From Ranitomeya variabilis (taxonomy: Eukaryota > Chordata > Amphibia > Anura > Dendrobatidae): 64,000 nucleotides of DNA. Positions 7,499 through 19,327 of this stretch are shown piece after piece. Below the pieces are notes generated by a model. It worked only from the letters and a program-made list of their open reading frames with translations. It did not search any database and was not told the origin of the DNA. How positions within the stretch are numbered: position 1 is the stretch's first letter; each line of letters begins with the position of its first letter. Where the stretch lies: assembly GCF_051348905.1 (NCBI RefSeq), contig NC_135238.1:92193988-92257987 (forward strand). The letters are read 5' to 3'. The position numbers and the translations under genes are program-made.

Positions 7499-7676
7499 AA
7501 TCCACTGGTTTTATGTTTGATGCCATCTTCCTTCCTTTTTGGCCCCTATACAGAAGAAATTCTTAATCTCACAATTGCACTATCAGTAGAGACGCAGCCA
7601 AGGTAAATTTGAGGTTTTACGCAAGTGAAATTCCCATTTTTAAGATAGGAAGTTTGTTTTTCAGATGATGAAAACA

Positions 7677-7750
7677 AGGCACTGCTGAGATTCGAACTCA
7701 GGATCTCCTGTTTACTAGACAGGCGCTTTAACCAACTAAGCCACAGCACC
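7677..7750 (-). tRNA. tRNA-Thr-AGT: tRNA-Thr (AGT), unit 7
   Basis: Intact, short-form unit. Confidence 0.98.
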
Positions 7751-8197
7751 ACAAGCTGGAAAGCCTATGAAATCTAGGGAAGATGTCAGCACCAATCAAA
7801 ACTTTCAAGTGGTTAACTTAGCAAGACAACATTGAGTTGAGTTTCATTCCATGCACACAGAAACGAGGAACAGGATGTAATTCTCAGTCATGAAGTCCAG
7901 CTTTAATTTGGGACTTATTTTTCTTCCAAGTTATGACACAAAATAGGCGGATTGAAGGAATTCCACGGCAGGGCCAAAGGAGGAAAAATTAGGAATGATT
8001 GAAAAGTTGGTATTAAAACCCTGAGCACTGGTTTATTTCCTACAGAGTTTGCCCCAATCTAACTTTAAAAAATAGACACTGTAGGAGATAATATAAGGCC
8101 ACTCTGACAAAAGCTGACATAAAATCTTCAGAGAAAGCACACTGACTGGTAAAAATAATCATTACATCTTATCTCCTTAGCGCATGAGCGGCATGTA

Positions 8198-8279
8198 GAC
8201 GAGGTGGCCGAGTGGTTAAGGCGATGGACTGCTAATCCATTGTGCTCTGCATGCATGGGTTCGAATCCCATCCTCGTTG
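8198..8279 (+). tRNA. tRNA-Ser-GCT: tRNA-Ser (GCT), unit 7, U72 form
   Basis: U72, GCGGC flank. Confidence 0.97.
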
Positions 8280-8623
8280 GTTTAATCTGCTTGTTACACG
8301 TTGTATTGTTTTGATTTCTTTTCTAGCCCAAGCGGTAGATACTTCAAGCTTGAAAGTTTATCTTCCTTTTTAAGAAAGCTGCTATCAAACTTTGCAGAGT
8401 CAGAAGTGTAATTCCACTGGTTTTATCTTTTAATGCTTGATGCATCCTTTATTCTCTAAAGAAAATTATATCATCTAATTCCTTTTTAAGCACTTCGACA
8501 GCAGAGATTTTTTTCTCTCAACTGCACTATGTTAGGACTGTGGTAAAGACAGGTTTAATGTCATACAAGAACAAAAGTCCTCTTTTTTTGGCTAAAATGG
8601 CCCAAACTGAGGTGAAGAAAGAA

Positions 8624-8697
8624 AAGCACTGCTGACATTCGAAATCAAGATTTTCTGTTTACTAAACAGGCGCTTTGACCAACTAAGCTAAAGACAA
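8624..8697 (-). pseudogene. tRNA-Thr-like pseudogene, unit 8
   Basis: Same sequence as unit 2. Confidence 0.78.
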
Positions 8698-8875
8698 AAT
8701 CCACTGGTTTTATGTTTGATGCCATCTTCCTTCCTTTTTGGCCCCTATACAGAAGAAATTCTTAATCTCACAATTGCACTATCAGTAGAGACGCAGCCAA
8801 GGTAAATTTGAGGTTTTACGCAAGTGAAATTCCCATTTTTAAGATAGGAAGTTTGTTTTTCAGATGATGAAAACA

Positions 8876-8949
8876 AGGCACTGCTGAGATTCGAACTCAG
8901 GATCTCCTGTTTACTAGACAGGCGCTTTAACCAACTAAGCCACAGCACC
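8876..8949 (-). tRNA. tRNA-Thr-AGT: tRNA-Thr (AGT), unit 8
   Basis: Intact, short-form unit. Confidence 0.98.
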
Positions 8950-9396
8950 ACAAGCTGGAAAGCCTATGAAATCTAGGGAAGATGTCAGCACCAATCAAAA
9001 CTTTCAAGTGGTTAACTTAGCAAGACAACATTGAGTTGAGTTTCATTCCATGCACACAGAAACGAGGAACAGGATGTAATTCTCAGTCATGAAGTCCAGC
9101 TTTAATTTGGGACTTATTTTTCTTCCAAGTTATGACACAAAATAGGCGGATTGAAGGAATTCCACGGCAGGGCCAAAGGAGGAAAAATTAGGAATGATTG
9201 AAAAGTTGGTATTAAAACCCTGAGCACTGGTTTATTTCCTACAGAGTTTGCCCCAATCTAACTTTAAAAAATAGACACTGTAGGAGATAATATAAGGCCA
9301 CTCTGACAAAAGCTGACATAAAATCTTCAGAGAAAGCACACTGACTGGTAAAAATAATCATTACATCTTATCTCCTTAGCGCATGAGCGGCATGTA

Positions 9397-9478
9397 GACG
9401 AGGTGGCCGAGTGGTTAAGGCGATGGACTGCTAATCCATTGTGCTCTGCATGCATGGGTTCGAATCCCATCCTCGTCG
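9397..9478 (+). tRNA. tRNA-Ser-GCT: tRNA-Ser (GCT), unit 8
   Basis: Standard, C72, GCGGC flank. Confidence 0.98.
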
Positions 9479-9823
9479 GTTTAATCTGCTTGTTACACGT
9501 TGTATTGTTTTGATTTCTTTTCTAGCCCAAGCGGTAGATACTTCAAGCTTGAAAGTTTATCTTCCTTTTTAAGAAAGCTGCTATCAAACTTTGCAGAGTC
9601 AGAAGTGTAATTCCACTGGTTTTATCTTTTAATGCTTGATGCATCCTTTATTCTCTAAAGAAAATTATATCATCTAATTCCTTTTTAAGCACTTCGACAG
9701 CAGAGATTTTTTTCTCTCAACTGCACTATGTTAGGACTGTGGTAAAGACAGGTTTAATGTCATACAAGAACAAAAGTCCTCTTTTTTTTGGCTAAAATGG
9801 CCCAAACTGAGGTGAAGAAAGAA

Positions 9824-9897
9824 AAGCACTGCTGACATTCGAAATCAAGATTTTCTGTTTACTAAACAGGCGCTTTGACCAACTAAGCTAAAGACAA
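9824..9897 (-). pseudogene. tRNA-Thr-like pseudogene, unit 9
   Basis: Same sequence; T8 run as in unit 3. Confidence 0.78.
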
Positions 9898-10075
9898 AAT
9901 CCACTGGTTTTATGTTTGATGCCATCTTCCTTCCTTTTTGGCCCCTATACAGAAGAAATTCTTAATCTCACAATTGCACTATCAGTAGAGACGCAGCCAA
10001 GGTAAATTTGAGGTTTTACGCAAGTGAAATTCCCATTTTTAAGATAGGAAGTTTGTTTTTCAGATGATGAAAACA

Positions 10076-10149
10076 AGGCACTGCTGAGATTCGAACTCAG
10101 GATCTCCTGTTTACTAGACAGGCGCTTTAACCAACTAAGCCACAGCACC
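10076..10149 (-). tRNA. tRNA-Thr-AGT: tRNA-Thr (AGT), unit 9
   Basis: Intact, short-form unit. Confidence 0.98.
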
Positions 10150-10596
10150 ACAAGCTGGAAAGCCTATGAAATCTAGGGAAGATGTCAGCACCAATCAAAA
10201 CTTTCAAGTGGTTAACTTAGCAAGACAACATTGAGTTGAGTTTCATTCCATGCACACAGAAACGAGGAACAGGATGTAATTCTCAGTCATGAAGTCCAGC
10301 TTTAATTTGGGACTTATTTTTCTTCCAAGTTATGACACAAAATAGGCGGATTGAAGGAATTCCACGGCAGGGCCAAAGGAGGAAAAATTAGGAATGATTG
10401 AAAAGTTGGTATTAAAACCCTGAGCACTGGTTTATTTCCTACAGAGTTTGCCCCAATCTAACTTTAAAAAATAGACACTGTAGGAGATAATATAAGGCCA
10501 CTCTGACAAAAGCTGACATAAAATCTTCAGAGAAAGCACACTGACTGGTAAAAATAATCATTACATCTTATCTCCTTAGCGCATGAGCGGCATGTA

Positions 10597-10678
10597 GACG
10601 AGGTGGCCGAGTGGTTAAGGCGATGGACTGCTAATCCATTGTGCTCTGCATGCATGGGTTCGAATCCCATCCTCGTCG
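10597..10678 (+). tRNA. tRNA-Ser-GCT: tRNA-Ser (GCT), unit 9
   Basis: Standard, C72, GCGGC flank. Confidence 0.98.
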
Positions 10679-11022
10679 GTTTAATCTGCTTGTTACACGT
10701 TGTATTGTTTTGATTTCTTTTCTAGCCCAAGCGGTAGATACTTCAAGCTTGAAAGTTTATCTTCCTTTTTAAGAAAGCTGCTATCAAACTTTGCAGAGTC
10801 AGAAGTGTAATTCCACTGGTTTTATCTTTTAATGCTTGATGCATCCTTTATTCTCTAAAGAAAATTATATCATCTAATTCCTTTTTAAGCACTTCGACAG
10901 CAGAGATTTTTTTCTCTCAACTGCACTATGTTAGGACTGTGGTAAAGACAGGTTTAATGTCATACAAGAACAAAAGTCCTCTTTTTTTGGCTAAAATGGC
11001 CCAAACTGAGGTGAAGAAAGAA

Positions 11023-11096
11023 AAGCACTGCTGACATTCGAAATCAAGATTTTCTGTTTACTAAACAGGCGCTTTGACCAACTAAGCTAAAGACAA
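11023..11096 (-). pseudogene. tRNA-Thr-like pseudogene, unit 10
   Basis: Same sequence as unit 2. Confidence 0.78.
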
Positions 11097-11274
11097 AATC
11101 CACTGGTTTTATGTTTGATGCCATCTTCCTTCCTTTTTGGCCCCTATACAGAAGAAATTCTTAATCTCACAATTGCACTATCAGTAGAGACGCAGCCAAG
11201 GTAAATTTGAGGTTTTACGCAAGTGAAATTCCCATTTTTAAGATAGGAAGTTTGTTTTTCAGATGATGAAAACA

Positions 11275-11348
11275 AGGCACTGCTGAGATTCGAACTCAGG
11301 ATCTCCTGTTTACTAGACAGGCGCTTTAACCAACTAAGCCACAGCACC
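11275..11348 (-). tRNA. tRNA-Thr-AGT: tRNA-Thr (AGT), unit 10
   Basis: Intact, short-form unit. Confidence 0.98.
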
Positions 11349-11795
11349 ACAAGCTGGAAAGCCTATGAAATCTAGGGAAGATGTCAGCACCAATCAAAAC
11401 TTTCAAGTGGTTAACTTAGCAAGACAACATTGAGTTGAGTTTCATTCCATGCACACAGAAACGAGGAACAGGATGTAATTCTCAGTCATGAAGTCCAGCT
11501 TTAATTTGGGACTTATTTTTCTTCCAAGTTATGACACAAAATAGGCGGATTGAAGGAATTCCACGGCAGGGCCAAAGGAGGAAAAATTAGGAATGATTGA
11601 AAAGTTGGTATTAAAACCCTGAGCACTGGTTTATTTCCTACAGAGTTTGCCCCAATCTAACTTTAAAAAATAGACACTGTAGGAGATAATATAAGGCCAC
11701 TCTGACAAAAGCTGACATAAAATCTTCAGAGAAAGCACACTGACTGGTAAAAATAATCATTACATCTTATCTCCTTAGCGCATGAGCGGCATGTA

Positions 11796-11877
11796 GACGA
11801 GGTGGCCGAGTGGTTAAGGCGATGGACTGCTAATCCATTGTGCTCTGCATGCATGGGTTCGAATCCCATCCTCGTTG
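11796..11877 (+). tRNA. tRNA-Ser-GCT: tRNA-Ser (GCT), unit 10, U72 form
   Basis: U72, GCGGC flank. Confidence 0.97.
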
Positions 11878-12221
11878 GTTTAATCTGCTTGTTACACGTT
11901 GTATTGTTTTGATTTCTTTTCTAGCCCAAGCGGTAGATACTTCAAGCTTGAAAGTTTATCTTCCTTTTTAAGAAAGCTGCTATCAAACTTTGCAGAGTCA
12001 GAAGTGTAATTCCACTGGTTTTATCTTTTAATGCTTGATGCATCCTTTATTCTCTAAAGAAAATTATATCATCTAATTCCTTTTTAAGCACTTCGACAGC
12101 AGAGATTTTTTTCTCTCAACTGCACTATGTTAGGACTGTGGTAAAGACAGGTTTAATGTCATACAAGAACAAAAGTCCTCTTTTTTTGGCTAAAATGGCC
12201 CAAACTGAGGTGAAGAAAGAA

Positions 12222-12295
12222 AAGCACTGCTGACATTCGAAATCAAGATTTTCTGTTTACTAAACAGGCGCTTTGACCAACTAAGCTAAAGACAA
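12222..12295 (-). pseudogene. tRNA-Thr-like pseudogene, unit 11
   Basis: Same sequence as unit 2. Confidence 0.78.
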
Positions 12296-12473
12296 AATCC
12301 ACTGGTTTTATGTTTGATGCCATCTTCCTTCCTTTTTGGCCCCTATACAGAAGAAATTCTTAATCTCACAATTGCACTATCAGTAGAGACGCAGCCAAGG
12401 TAAATTTGAGGTTTTACGCAAGTGAAATTCCCATTTTTAAGATAGGAAGTTTGTTTTTCAGATGATGAAAACA

Positions 12474-12547
12474 AGGCACTGCTGAGATTCGAACTCAGGA
12501 TCTCCTGTTTACTAGACAGGCGCTTTAACCAACTAAGCCACAGCACC
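12474..12547 (-). tRNA. tRNA-Thr-AGT: tRNA-Thr (AGT), unit 11
   Basis: Intact, short-form unit. Confidence 0.98.
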
Positions 12548-12994
12548 ACAAGCTGGAAAGCCTATGAAATCTAGGGAAGATGTCAGCACCAATCAAAACT
12601 TTCAAGTGGTTAACTTAGCAAGACAACATTGAGTTGAGTTTCATTCCATGCACACAGAAACGAGGAACAGGATGTAATTCTCAGTCATGAAGTCCAGCTT
12701 TAATTTGGGACTTATTTTTCTTCCAAGTTATGACACAAAATAGGCGGATTGAAGGAATTCCACGGCAGGGCCAAAGGAGGAAAAATTAGGAATGATTGAA
12801 AAGTTGGTATTAAAACCCTGAGCACTGGTTTATTTCCTACAGAGTTTGCCCCAATCTAACTTTAAAAAATAGACACTGTAGGAGATAATATAAGGCCACT
12901 CTGACAAAAGCTGACATAAAATCTTCAGAGAAAGCACACTGACTGGTAAAAATAATCATTACATCTTATCTCCTTAGCGCATGAGCGGCATGTA

Positions 12995-13076
12995 GACGAG
13001 GTGGCCGAGTGGTTAAGGCGATGGACTGCTAATCCATTGTGCTCTGCATGCATGGGTTCGTATCCCATCCTCGTCG
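12995..13076 (+). tRNA. tRNA-Ser-GCT: tRNA-Ser (GCT), unit 11, T-loop variant A58U
   Basis: Same TTCGTAT T loop as unit 1 (T at 13061), C72, GCGGC flank, but in a short-form unit. Confidence 0.93.
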
Positions 13077-13420
13077 GTTTAATCTGCTTGTTACACGTTG
13101 TATTGTTTTGATTTCTTTTCTAGCCCAAGCGGTAGATACTTCAAGCTTGAAAGTTTATCTTCCTTTTTAAGAAAGCTGCTATCAAACTTTGCAGAGTCAG
13201 AAGTGTAATTCCACTGGTTTTATCTTTTAATGCTTGATGCATCCTTTATTCTCTAAAGAAAATTATATCATCTAATTCCTTTTTAAGCACTTCGACAGCA
13301 GAGATTTTTTTCTCTCAACTGCACTATGTTAGGACTGTGGTAAAGACAGGTTTAATGTCATACAAGAACAAAAGTCCTCTTTTTTTGGCTAAAATGGCCC
13401 AAACTGAGGTGAAGAAAGAA

Positions 13421-13494
13421 AAGCACTGCTGACATTCGAAATCAAGATTTTCTGTTTACTAAACAGGCGCTTTGACCAACTAAGCTAAAGACAA
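13421..13494 (-). pseudogene. tRNA-Thr-like pseudogene, unit 12
   Basis: Same sequence as unit 2. Confidence 0.78.
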
Positions 13495-13672
13495 AATCCA
13501 CTGGTTTTATGTTTGATGCCATCTTCCTTCCTTTTTGGCCCCTATACAGAAGAAATTCTTAATCTCACAATTGCACTATCAGTAGAGACGCAGCCAAGGT
13601 AAATTTGAGGTTTTACGCAAGTGAAATTCCCATTTTTAAGATAGGAAGTTTGTTTTTCAGATGATGAAAACA

Positions 13673-13746
13673 AGGCACTGCTGAGATTCGAACTCAGGAT
13701 CTCCTGTTTACTAGACAGGCGCTTTAACCAACTAAGCCACAGCACC
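13673..13746 (-). tRNA. tRNA-Thr-AGT: tRNA-Thr (AGT), unit 12
   Basis: Intact, short-form unit. Confidence 0.98.
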
Positions 13747-14193
13747 ACAAGCTGGAAAGCCTATGAAATCTAGGGAAGATGTCAGCACCAATCAAAACTT
13801 TCAAGTGGTTAACTTAGCAAGACAACATTGAGTTGAGTTTCATTCCATGCACACAGAAACGAGGAACAGGATGTAATTCTCAGTCATGAAGTCCAGCTTT
13901 AATTTGGGACTTATTTTTCTTCCAAGTTATGACACAAAATAGGCGGATTGAAGGAATTCCACGGCAGGGCCAAAGGAGGAAAAATTAGGAATGATTGAAA
14001 AGTTGGTATTAAAACCCTGAGCACTGGTTTATTTCCTACAGAGTTTGCCCCAATCTAACTTTAAAAAATAGACACTGTAGGAGATAATATAAGGCCACTC
14101 TGACAAAAGCTGACATAAAATCTTCAGAGAAAGCACACTGACTGGTAAAAATAATCATTACATCTTATCTCCTTAGCGCATGAGCGGCATGTA

Positions 14194-14275
14194 GACGAGG
14201 TGGCCGAGTGGTTAAGGCGATGGACTGCTAATCCATTGTGCTCTGCATGCATGGGTTCGAATCCCATCCTCGTTG
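14194..14275 (+). tRNA. tRNA-Ser-GCT: tRNA-Ser (GCT), unit 12, U72 form
   Basis: First of a run of five successive U72 copies (units 12-16), GCGGC flank. Confidence 0.97.
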
Positions 14276-14619
14276 GTTTAATCTGCTTGTTACACGTTGT
14301 ATTGTTTTGATTTCTTTTCTAGCCCAAGCGGTAGATACTTCAAGCTTGAAAGTTTATCTTCCTTTTTAAGAAAGCTGCTATCAAACTTTGCAGAGTCAGA
14401 AGTGTAATTCCACTGGTTTTATCTTTTAATGCTTGATGCATCCTTTATTCTCTAAAGAAAATTATATCATCTAATTCCTTTTTAAGCACTTCGACAGCAG
14501 AGATTTTTTTCTCTCAACTGCACTATGTTAGGACTGTGGTAAAGACAGGTTTAATGTCATACAAGAACAAAAGTCCTCTTTTTTTGGCTAAAATGGCCCA
14601 AACTGAGGTGAAGAAAGAA

Positions 14620-14693
14620 AAGCACTGCTGACATTCGAAATCAAGATTTTCTGTTTACTAAACAGGCGCTTTGACCAACTAAGCTAAAGACAA
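14620..14693 (-). pseudogene. tRNA-Thr-like pseudogene, unit 13
   Basis: Same sequence as unit 2. Confidence 0.78.
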
Positions 14694-14871
14694 AATCCAC
14701 TGGTTTTATGTTTGATGCCATCTTCCTTCCTTTTTGGCCCCTATACAGAAGAAATTCTTAATCTCACAATTGCACTATCAGTAGAGACGCAGCCAAGGTA
14801 AATTTGAGGTTTTACGCAAGTGAAATTCCCATTTTTAAGATAGGAAGTTTGTTTTTCAGATGATGAAAACA

Positions 14872-14945
14872 AGGCACTGCTGAGATTCGAACTCAGGATC
14901 TCCTGTTTACTAGACAGGCGCTTTAACCAACTAAGCCACAGCACC
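14872..14945 (-). tRNA. tRNA-Thr-AGT: tRNA-Thr (AGT), unit 13
   Basis: Intact, short-form unit. Confidence 0.98.
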
Positions 14946-15392
14946 ACAAGCTGGAAAGCCTATGAAATCTAGGGAAGATGTCAGCACCAATCAAAACTTT
15001 CAAGTGGTTAACTTAGCAAGACAACATTGAGTTGAGTTTCATTCCATGCACACAGAAACGAGGAACAGGATGTAATTCTCAGTCATGAAGTCCAGCTTTA
15101 ATTTGGGACTTATTTTTCTTCCAAGTTATGACACAAAATAGGCGGATTGAAGGAATTCCACGGCAGGGCCAAAGGAGGAAAAATTAGGAATGATTGAAAA
15201 GTTGGTATTAAAACCCTGAGCACTGGTTTATTTCCTACAGAGTTTGCCCCAATCTAACTTTAAAAAATAGACACTGTAGGAGATAATATAAGGCCACTCT
15301 GACAAAAGCTGACATAAAATCTTCAGAGAAAGCACACTGACTGGTAAAAATAATCACTACATCTTATCTCCTTAGCGCATGAGCGGCATGTA

Positions 15393-15474
15393 GACGAGGT
15401 GGCCGAGTGGTTAAGGCGATGGACTGCTAATCCATTGTGCTCTGCATGCATGGGTTCGAATCCCATCCTCGTTG
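15393..15474 (+). tRNA. tRNA-Ser-GCT: tRNA-Ser (GCT), unit 13, U72 form
   Basis: U72; a private T-to-C change (AATCACTAC) lies about 36 bp upstream. Confidence 0.97.
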
Positions 15475-15818
15475 GTTTAATCTGCTTGTTACACGTTGTA
15501 TTGTTTTGATTTCTTTTCTAGCCCAAGCGGTAGATACTTCAAGCTTGAAAGTTTATCTTCCTTTTTAAGAAAGCTGCTATCAAACTTTGCAGAGTCAGAA
15601 GTGTAATTCCACTGGTTTTATCTTTTAATGCTTGATGCATCCTTTATTCTCTAAAGAAAATTATATCATCTAATTCCTTTTTAAGCACTTCGACAGCAGA
15701 GATTTTTTTCTCTCAACTGCACTATGTTAGGACTGTGGTAAAGACAGGTTTAATGTCATACAAGAACAAAAGTCCTCTTTTTTTGGCTAAAATGGCCCAA
15801 ACTGAGGTGAAGAAAGAA

Positions 15819-15892
15819 AAGCACTGCTGACATTCGAAATCAAGATTTTCTGTTTACTAAACAGGCGCTTTGACCAACTAAGCTAAAGACAA
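15819..15892 (-). pseudogene. tRNA-Thr-like pseudogene, unit 14
   Basis: Same sequence as unit 2. Confidence 0.78.
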
Positions 15893-16070
15893 AATCCACT
15901 GGTTTTATGTTTGATGCCATCTTCCTTCCTTTTTGGCCCCTATACAGAAGAAATTCTTAATCTCACAATTGCACTATCAGTAGAGACGCAGCCAAGGTAA
16001 ATTTGAGGTTTTACGCAAGTGAAATTCCCATTTTTAAGATAGGAAGTTTGTTTTTCAGATGATGAAAACA

Positions 16071-16144
16071 AGGCACTGCTGAGATTCGAACTCAGGATCT
16101 CCTGTTTACTAGACAGGCGCTTTAACCAACTAAGCCACAGCACC
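16071..16144 (-). tRNA. tRNA-Thr-AGT: tRNA-Thr (AGT), unit 14
   Basis: Intact, short-form unit. Confidence 0.98.
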
Positions 16145-16591
16145 ACAAGCTGGAAAGCCTATGAAATCTAGGGAAGATGTCAGCACCAATCAAAACTTTC
16201 AAGTGGTTAACTTAGCAAGACAACATTGAGTTGAGTTTCATTCCATGCACACAGAAACGAGGAACAGGATGTAATTCTCAGTCATGAAGTCCAGCTTTAA
16301 TTTGGGACTTATTTTTCTTCCAAGTTATGACACAAAATAGGCGGATTGAAGGAATTCCACGGCAGGGCCAAAGGAGGAAAAATTAGGAATGATTGAAAAG
16401 TTGGTATTAAAACCCTGAGCACTGGTTTATTTCCTACAGAGTTTGCCCCAATCTAACTTTAAAAAATAGACACTGTAGGAGATAATATAAGGCCACTCTG
16501 ACAAAAGCTGACATAAAATCTTCAGAGAAAGCACACTGACTGGTAAAAATAATCATTACATCTTATCTCCTTAGCGCATGAGCGGCATGTA

Positions 16592-16673
16592 GACGAGGTG
16601 GCCGAGTGGTTAAGGCGATGGACTGCTAATCCATTGTGCTCTGCATGCATGGGTTCGAATCCCATCCTCGTTG
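16592..16673 (+). tRNA. tRNA-Ser-GCT: tRNA-Ser (GCT), unit 14, U72 form
   Basis: U72, GCGGC flank. Confidence 0.97.
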
Positions 16674-17017
16674 GTTTAATCTGCTTGTTACACGTTGTAT
16701 TGTTTTGATTTCTTTTCTAGCCCAAGCGGTAGATACTTCAAGCTTGAAAGTTTATCTTCCTTTTTAAGAAAGCTGCTATCAAACTTTGCAGAGTCAGAAG
16801 TGTAATTCCACTGGTTTTATCTTTTAATGCTTGATGCATCCTTTATTCTCTAAAGAAAATTATATCATCTAATTCCTTTTTAAGCACTTCGACAGCAGAG
16901 ATTTTTTTCTCTCAACTGCACTATGTTAGGACTGTGGTAAAGACAGGTTTAATGTCATACAAGAACAAAAGTCCTCTTTTTTTGGCTAAAATGGCCCAAA
17001 CTGAGGTGAAGAAAGAA

Positions 17018-17091
17018 AAGCACTGCTGACATTCGAAATCAAGATTTTCTGTTTACTAAACAGGCGCTTTGACCAACTAAGCTAAAGACAA
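17018..17091 (-). pseudogene. tRNA-Thr-like pseudogene, unit 15
   Basis: Same sequence as unit 2. Confidence 0.78.
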
Positions 17092-17269
17092 AATCCACTG
17101 GTTTTATGTTTGATGCCATCTTCCTTCCTTTTTGGCCCCTATACAGAAGAAATTCTTAATCTCACAATTGCACTATCAGTAGAGACGCAGCCAAGGTAAA
17201 TTTGAGGTTTTACGCAAGTGAAATTCCCATTTTTAAGATAGGAAGTTTGTTTTTCAGATGATGAAAACA

Positions 17270-17343
17270 AGGCACTGCTGAGATTCGAACTCAGGATCTC
17301 CTGTTTACTAGACAGGCGCTTTAACCAACTAAGCCACAGCACC
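17270..17343 (-). tRNA. tRNA-Thr-AGT: tRNA-Thr (AGT), unit 15
   Basis: Intact, short-form unit. Confidence 0.98.
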
Positions 17344-17790
17344 ACAAGCTGGAAAGCCTATGAAATCTAGGGAAGATGTCAGCACCAATCAAAACTTTCA
17401 AGTGGTTAACTTAGCAAGACAACATTGAGTTGAGTTTCATTCCATGCACACAGAAACGAGGAACAGGATGTAATTCTCAGTCATGAAGTCCAGCTTTAAT
17501 TTGGGACTTATTTTTCTTCCAAGTTATGACACAAAATAGGCGGATTGAAGGAATTCCACGGCAGGGCCAAAGGAGGAAAAATTAGGAATGATTGAAAAGT
17601 TGGTATTAAAACCCTGAGCACTGGTTTATTTCCTACAGAGTTTGCCCCAATCTAACTTTAAAAAATAGACACTGTAGGAGATAATATAAGGCCACTCTGA
17701 CAAAAGCTGACATAAAATCTTCAGAGAAAGCACACTGACTGGTAAAAATAATCATTACATCTTATCTCCTTAGCGCATGAGCGGCATGTA

Positions 17791-17872
17791 GACGAGGTGG
17801 CCGAGTGGTTAAGGCGATGGACTGCTAATCCATTGTGCTCTGCATGCATGGGTTCGAATCCCATCCTCGTTG
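17791..17872 (+). tRNA. tRNA-Ser-GCT: tRNA-Ser (GCT), unit 15, U72 form
   Basis: U72, GCGGC flank. Confidence 0.97.
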
Positions 17873-18216
17873 GTTTAATCTGCTTGTTACACGTTGTATT
17901 GTTTTGATTTCTTTTCTAGCCCAAGCGGTAGATACTTCAAGCTTGAAAGTTTATCTTCCTTTTTAAGAAAGCTGCTATCAAACTTTGCAGAGTCAGAAGT
18001 GTAATTCCACTGGTTTTATCTTTTAATGCTTGATGCATCCTTTATTCTCTAAAGAAAATTATATCATCTAATTCCTTTTTAAGCACTTCGACAGCAGAGA
18101 TTTTTTTCTCTCAACTGCACTATGTTAGGACTGTGGTAAAGACAGGTTTAATGTCATACAAGAACAAAAGTCCTCTTTTTTTGGCTAAAATGGCCCAAAC
18201 TGAGGTGAAGAAAGAA

Positions 18217-18290
18217 AAGCACTGCTGACATTCGAAATCAAGATTTTCTGTTTACTAAACAGGCGCTTTGACCAACTAAGCTAAAGACAA
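18217..18290 (-). pseudogene. tRNA-Thr-like pseudogene, unit 16
   Basis: Same sequence as unit 2, unaffected by the deletion. Confidence 0.78.
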
Positions 18291-18468
18291 AATCCACTGG
18301 TTTTATGTTTGATGCCATCTTCCTTCCTTTTTGGCCCCTATACAGAAGAAATTCTTAATCTCACAATTGCACTATCAGTAGAGACGCAGCCAAGGTAAAT
18401 TTGAGGTTTTACGCAAGTGAAATTCCCATTTTTAAGATAGGAAGTTTGTTTTTCAGATGATGAAAACA

Positions 18469-18542
18469 AGGCACTGCTGAGATTCGAACTCAGGATCTCC
18501 TGTTTACTAGACAGGCGCTTTAACCAACTAAGCCACAGCACC
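18469..18542 (-). tRNA. tRNA-Thr-AGT: tRNA-Thr (AGT), unit 16
   Basis: Intact. Its 5' neighbour tRNA-Ser is only 285 bp away because of the spacer deletion. Confidence 0.98.
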
Positions 18543-18802
18543 ACAAGCTGGAAAGCCTATGAAATCTAGGGAAGATGTCAGCACCAATCAAAACTTTCAA
18601 GTGGTTAACTTAGCAAGACAACATTGAGTTGAGTTTCATTCCATGCACACAGAAACGAGGAACAGGATGTAATTCTCAGTCATGAAGTCCAGCTTTAATT
18701 TGGGACTTATTTTTCTTCCAAGTTATGACACAAAATAGGCGGATTGAAGGAATTCCACGGCAGGGCCAAAGGAGGAAAAATTAGGAATGATTGAAAAGTT
18801 GG

Positions 18803-18810
18803 TATAAAAA
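18803..18810 (+). promoter_or_regulatory. TATA-like motif created by the unit 16 deletion
   Basis: TATAAAAA lies 18-25 bp upstream of the mature tRNA-Ser 5' end. In other units this spot reads GGTATTAAAACC and lies about 180 bp upstream. TATA-like elements near -25 to -30 are known to help TFIIIB placement on some tRNA genes. That it works here is inference. Confidence 0.45.
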
Positions 18811-18827
18811 CGCATGAGCGGCATGTA

Positions 18828-18909
18828 GACGAGGTGGCCGAGTGGTTAAGGCGATGGACTGCTAATCCATTGTGCTCTGCATGCATGGGTTCGAATCCCA
18901 TCCTCGTTG
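18828..18909 (+). tRNA. tRNA-Ser-GCT: tRNA-Ser (GCT), unit 16, U72 form, 5' flank replaced
   Basis: Gene body intact with U72. Only 17 bp of the usual upstream DNA remain; beyond that comes mid-spacer sequence with a TATA-like motif. Confidence 0.97.
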
Positions 18910-19253
18910 GTTTAATCTGCTTGTTACACGTTGTATTGTTTTGATTTCTTTTCTAGCCCAAGCGGTAGATACTTCAAGCTTGAAAGTTTATCTTCCTTTT
19001 TAAGAAAGCTGCTATCAAACTTTGCAGAGTCAGAAGTGTAATTCCACTGGTTTTATCTTTTAATGCTTGATGCATCCTTTATTCTCTAAAGAAAATTATA
19101 TCATCTAATTCCTTTTTAAGCACTTCGACAGCAGAGATTTTTTTCTCTCAACTGCACTATGTTAGGACTGTGGTAAAGACAGGTTTAATGTCATACAAGA
19201 ACAAAAGTCCTCTTTTTTTGGCTAAAATGGCCCAAACTGAGGTGAAGAAAGAA

Positions 19254-19327
19254 AAGCACTGCTGACATTCGAAATCAAGATTTTCTGTTTACTAAACAGG
19301 CGCTTTGACCAACTAAGCTAAAGACAA
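19254..19327 (-). pseudogene. tRNA-Thr-like pseudogene, unit 17
   Basis: Same sequence as unit 2. Confidence 0.78.

Larger units (their letters stand above)
17997..19033. repeat. Unit 16, shortened by a 162-bp spacer deletion (1037 bp)
   Basis: All three tRNA loci are present, but the spacer between tRNA-Thr and tRNA-Ser is 285 bp instead of 447. The join lies at about 18810/18811: the left side stops after TTGGTAT-AAAAA and the right side resumes at CGCATGAGCGG, 17 bp before tRNA-Ser. The shared C at the join and a T-to-A change beside it suggest end joining rather than repeat-mediated loss. This is the only such unit in the window. Confidence 0.95.

Noticed and set aside
18707-18901. A 64-codon minus-strand ORF in unit 16 (contains HAEHNGLAVHRL)
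   Set aside because: It is the antisense of tRNA-Ser read through the deletion join. Peptides of this kind are a well-known false annotation over tRNA-Ser genes.
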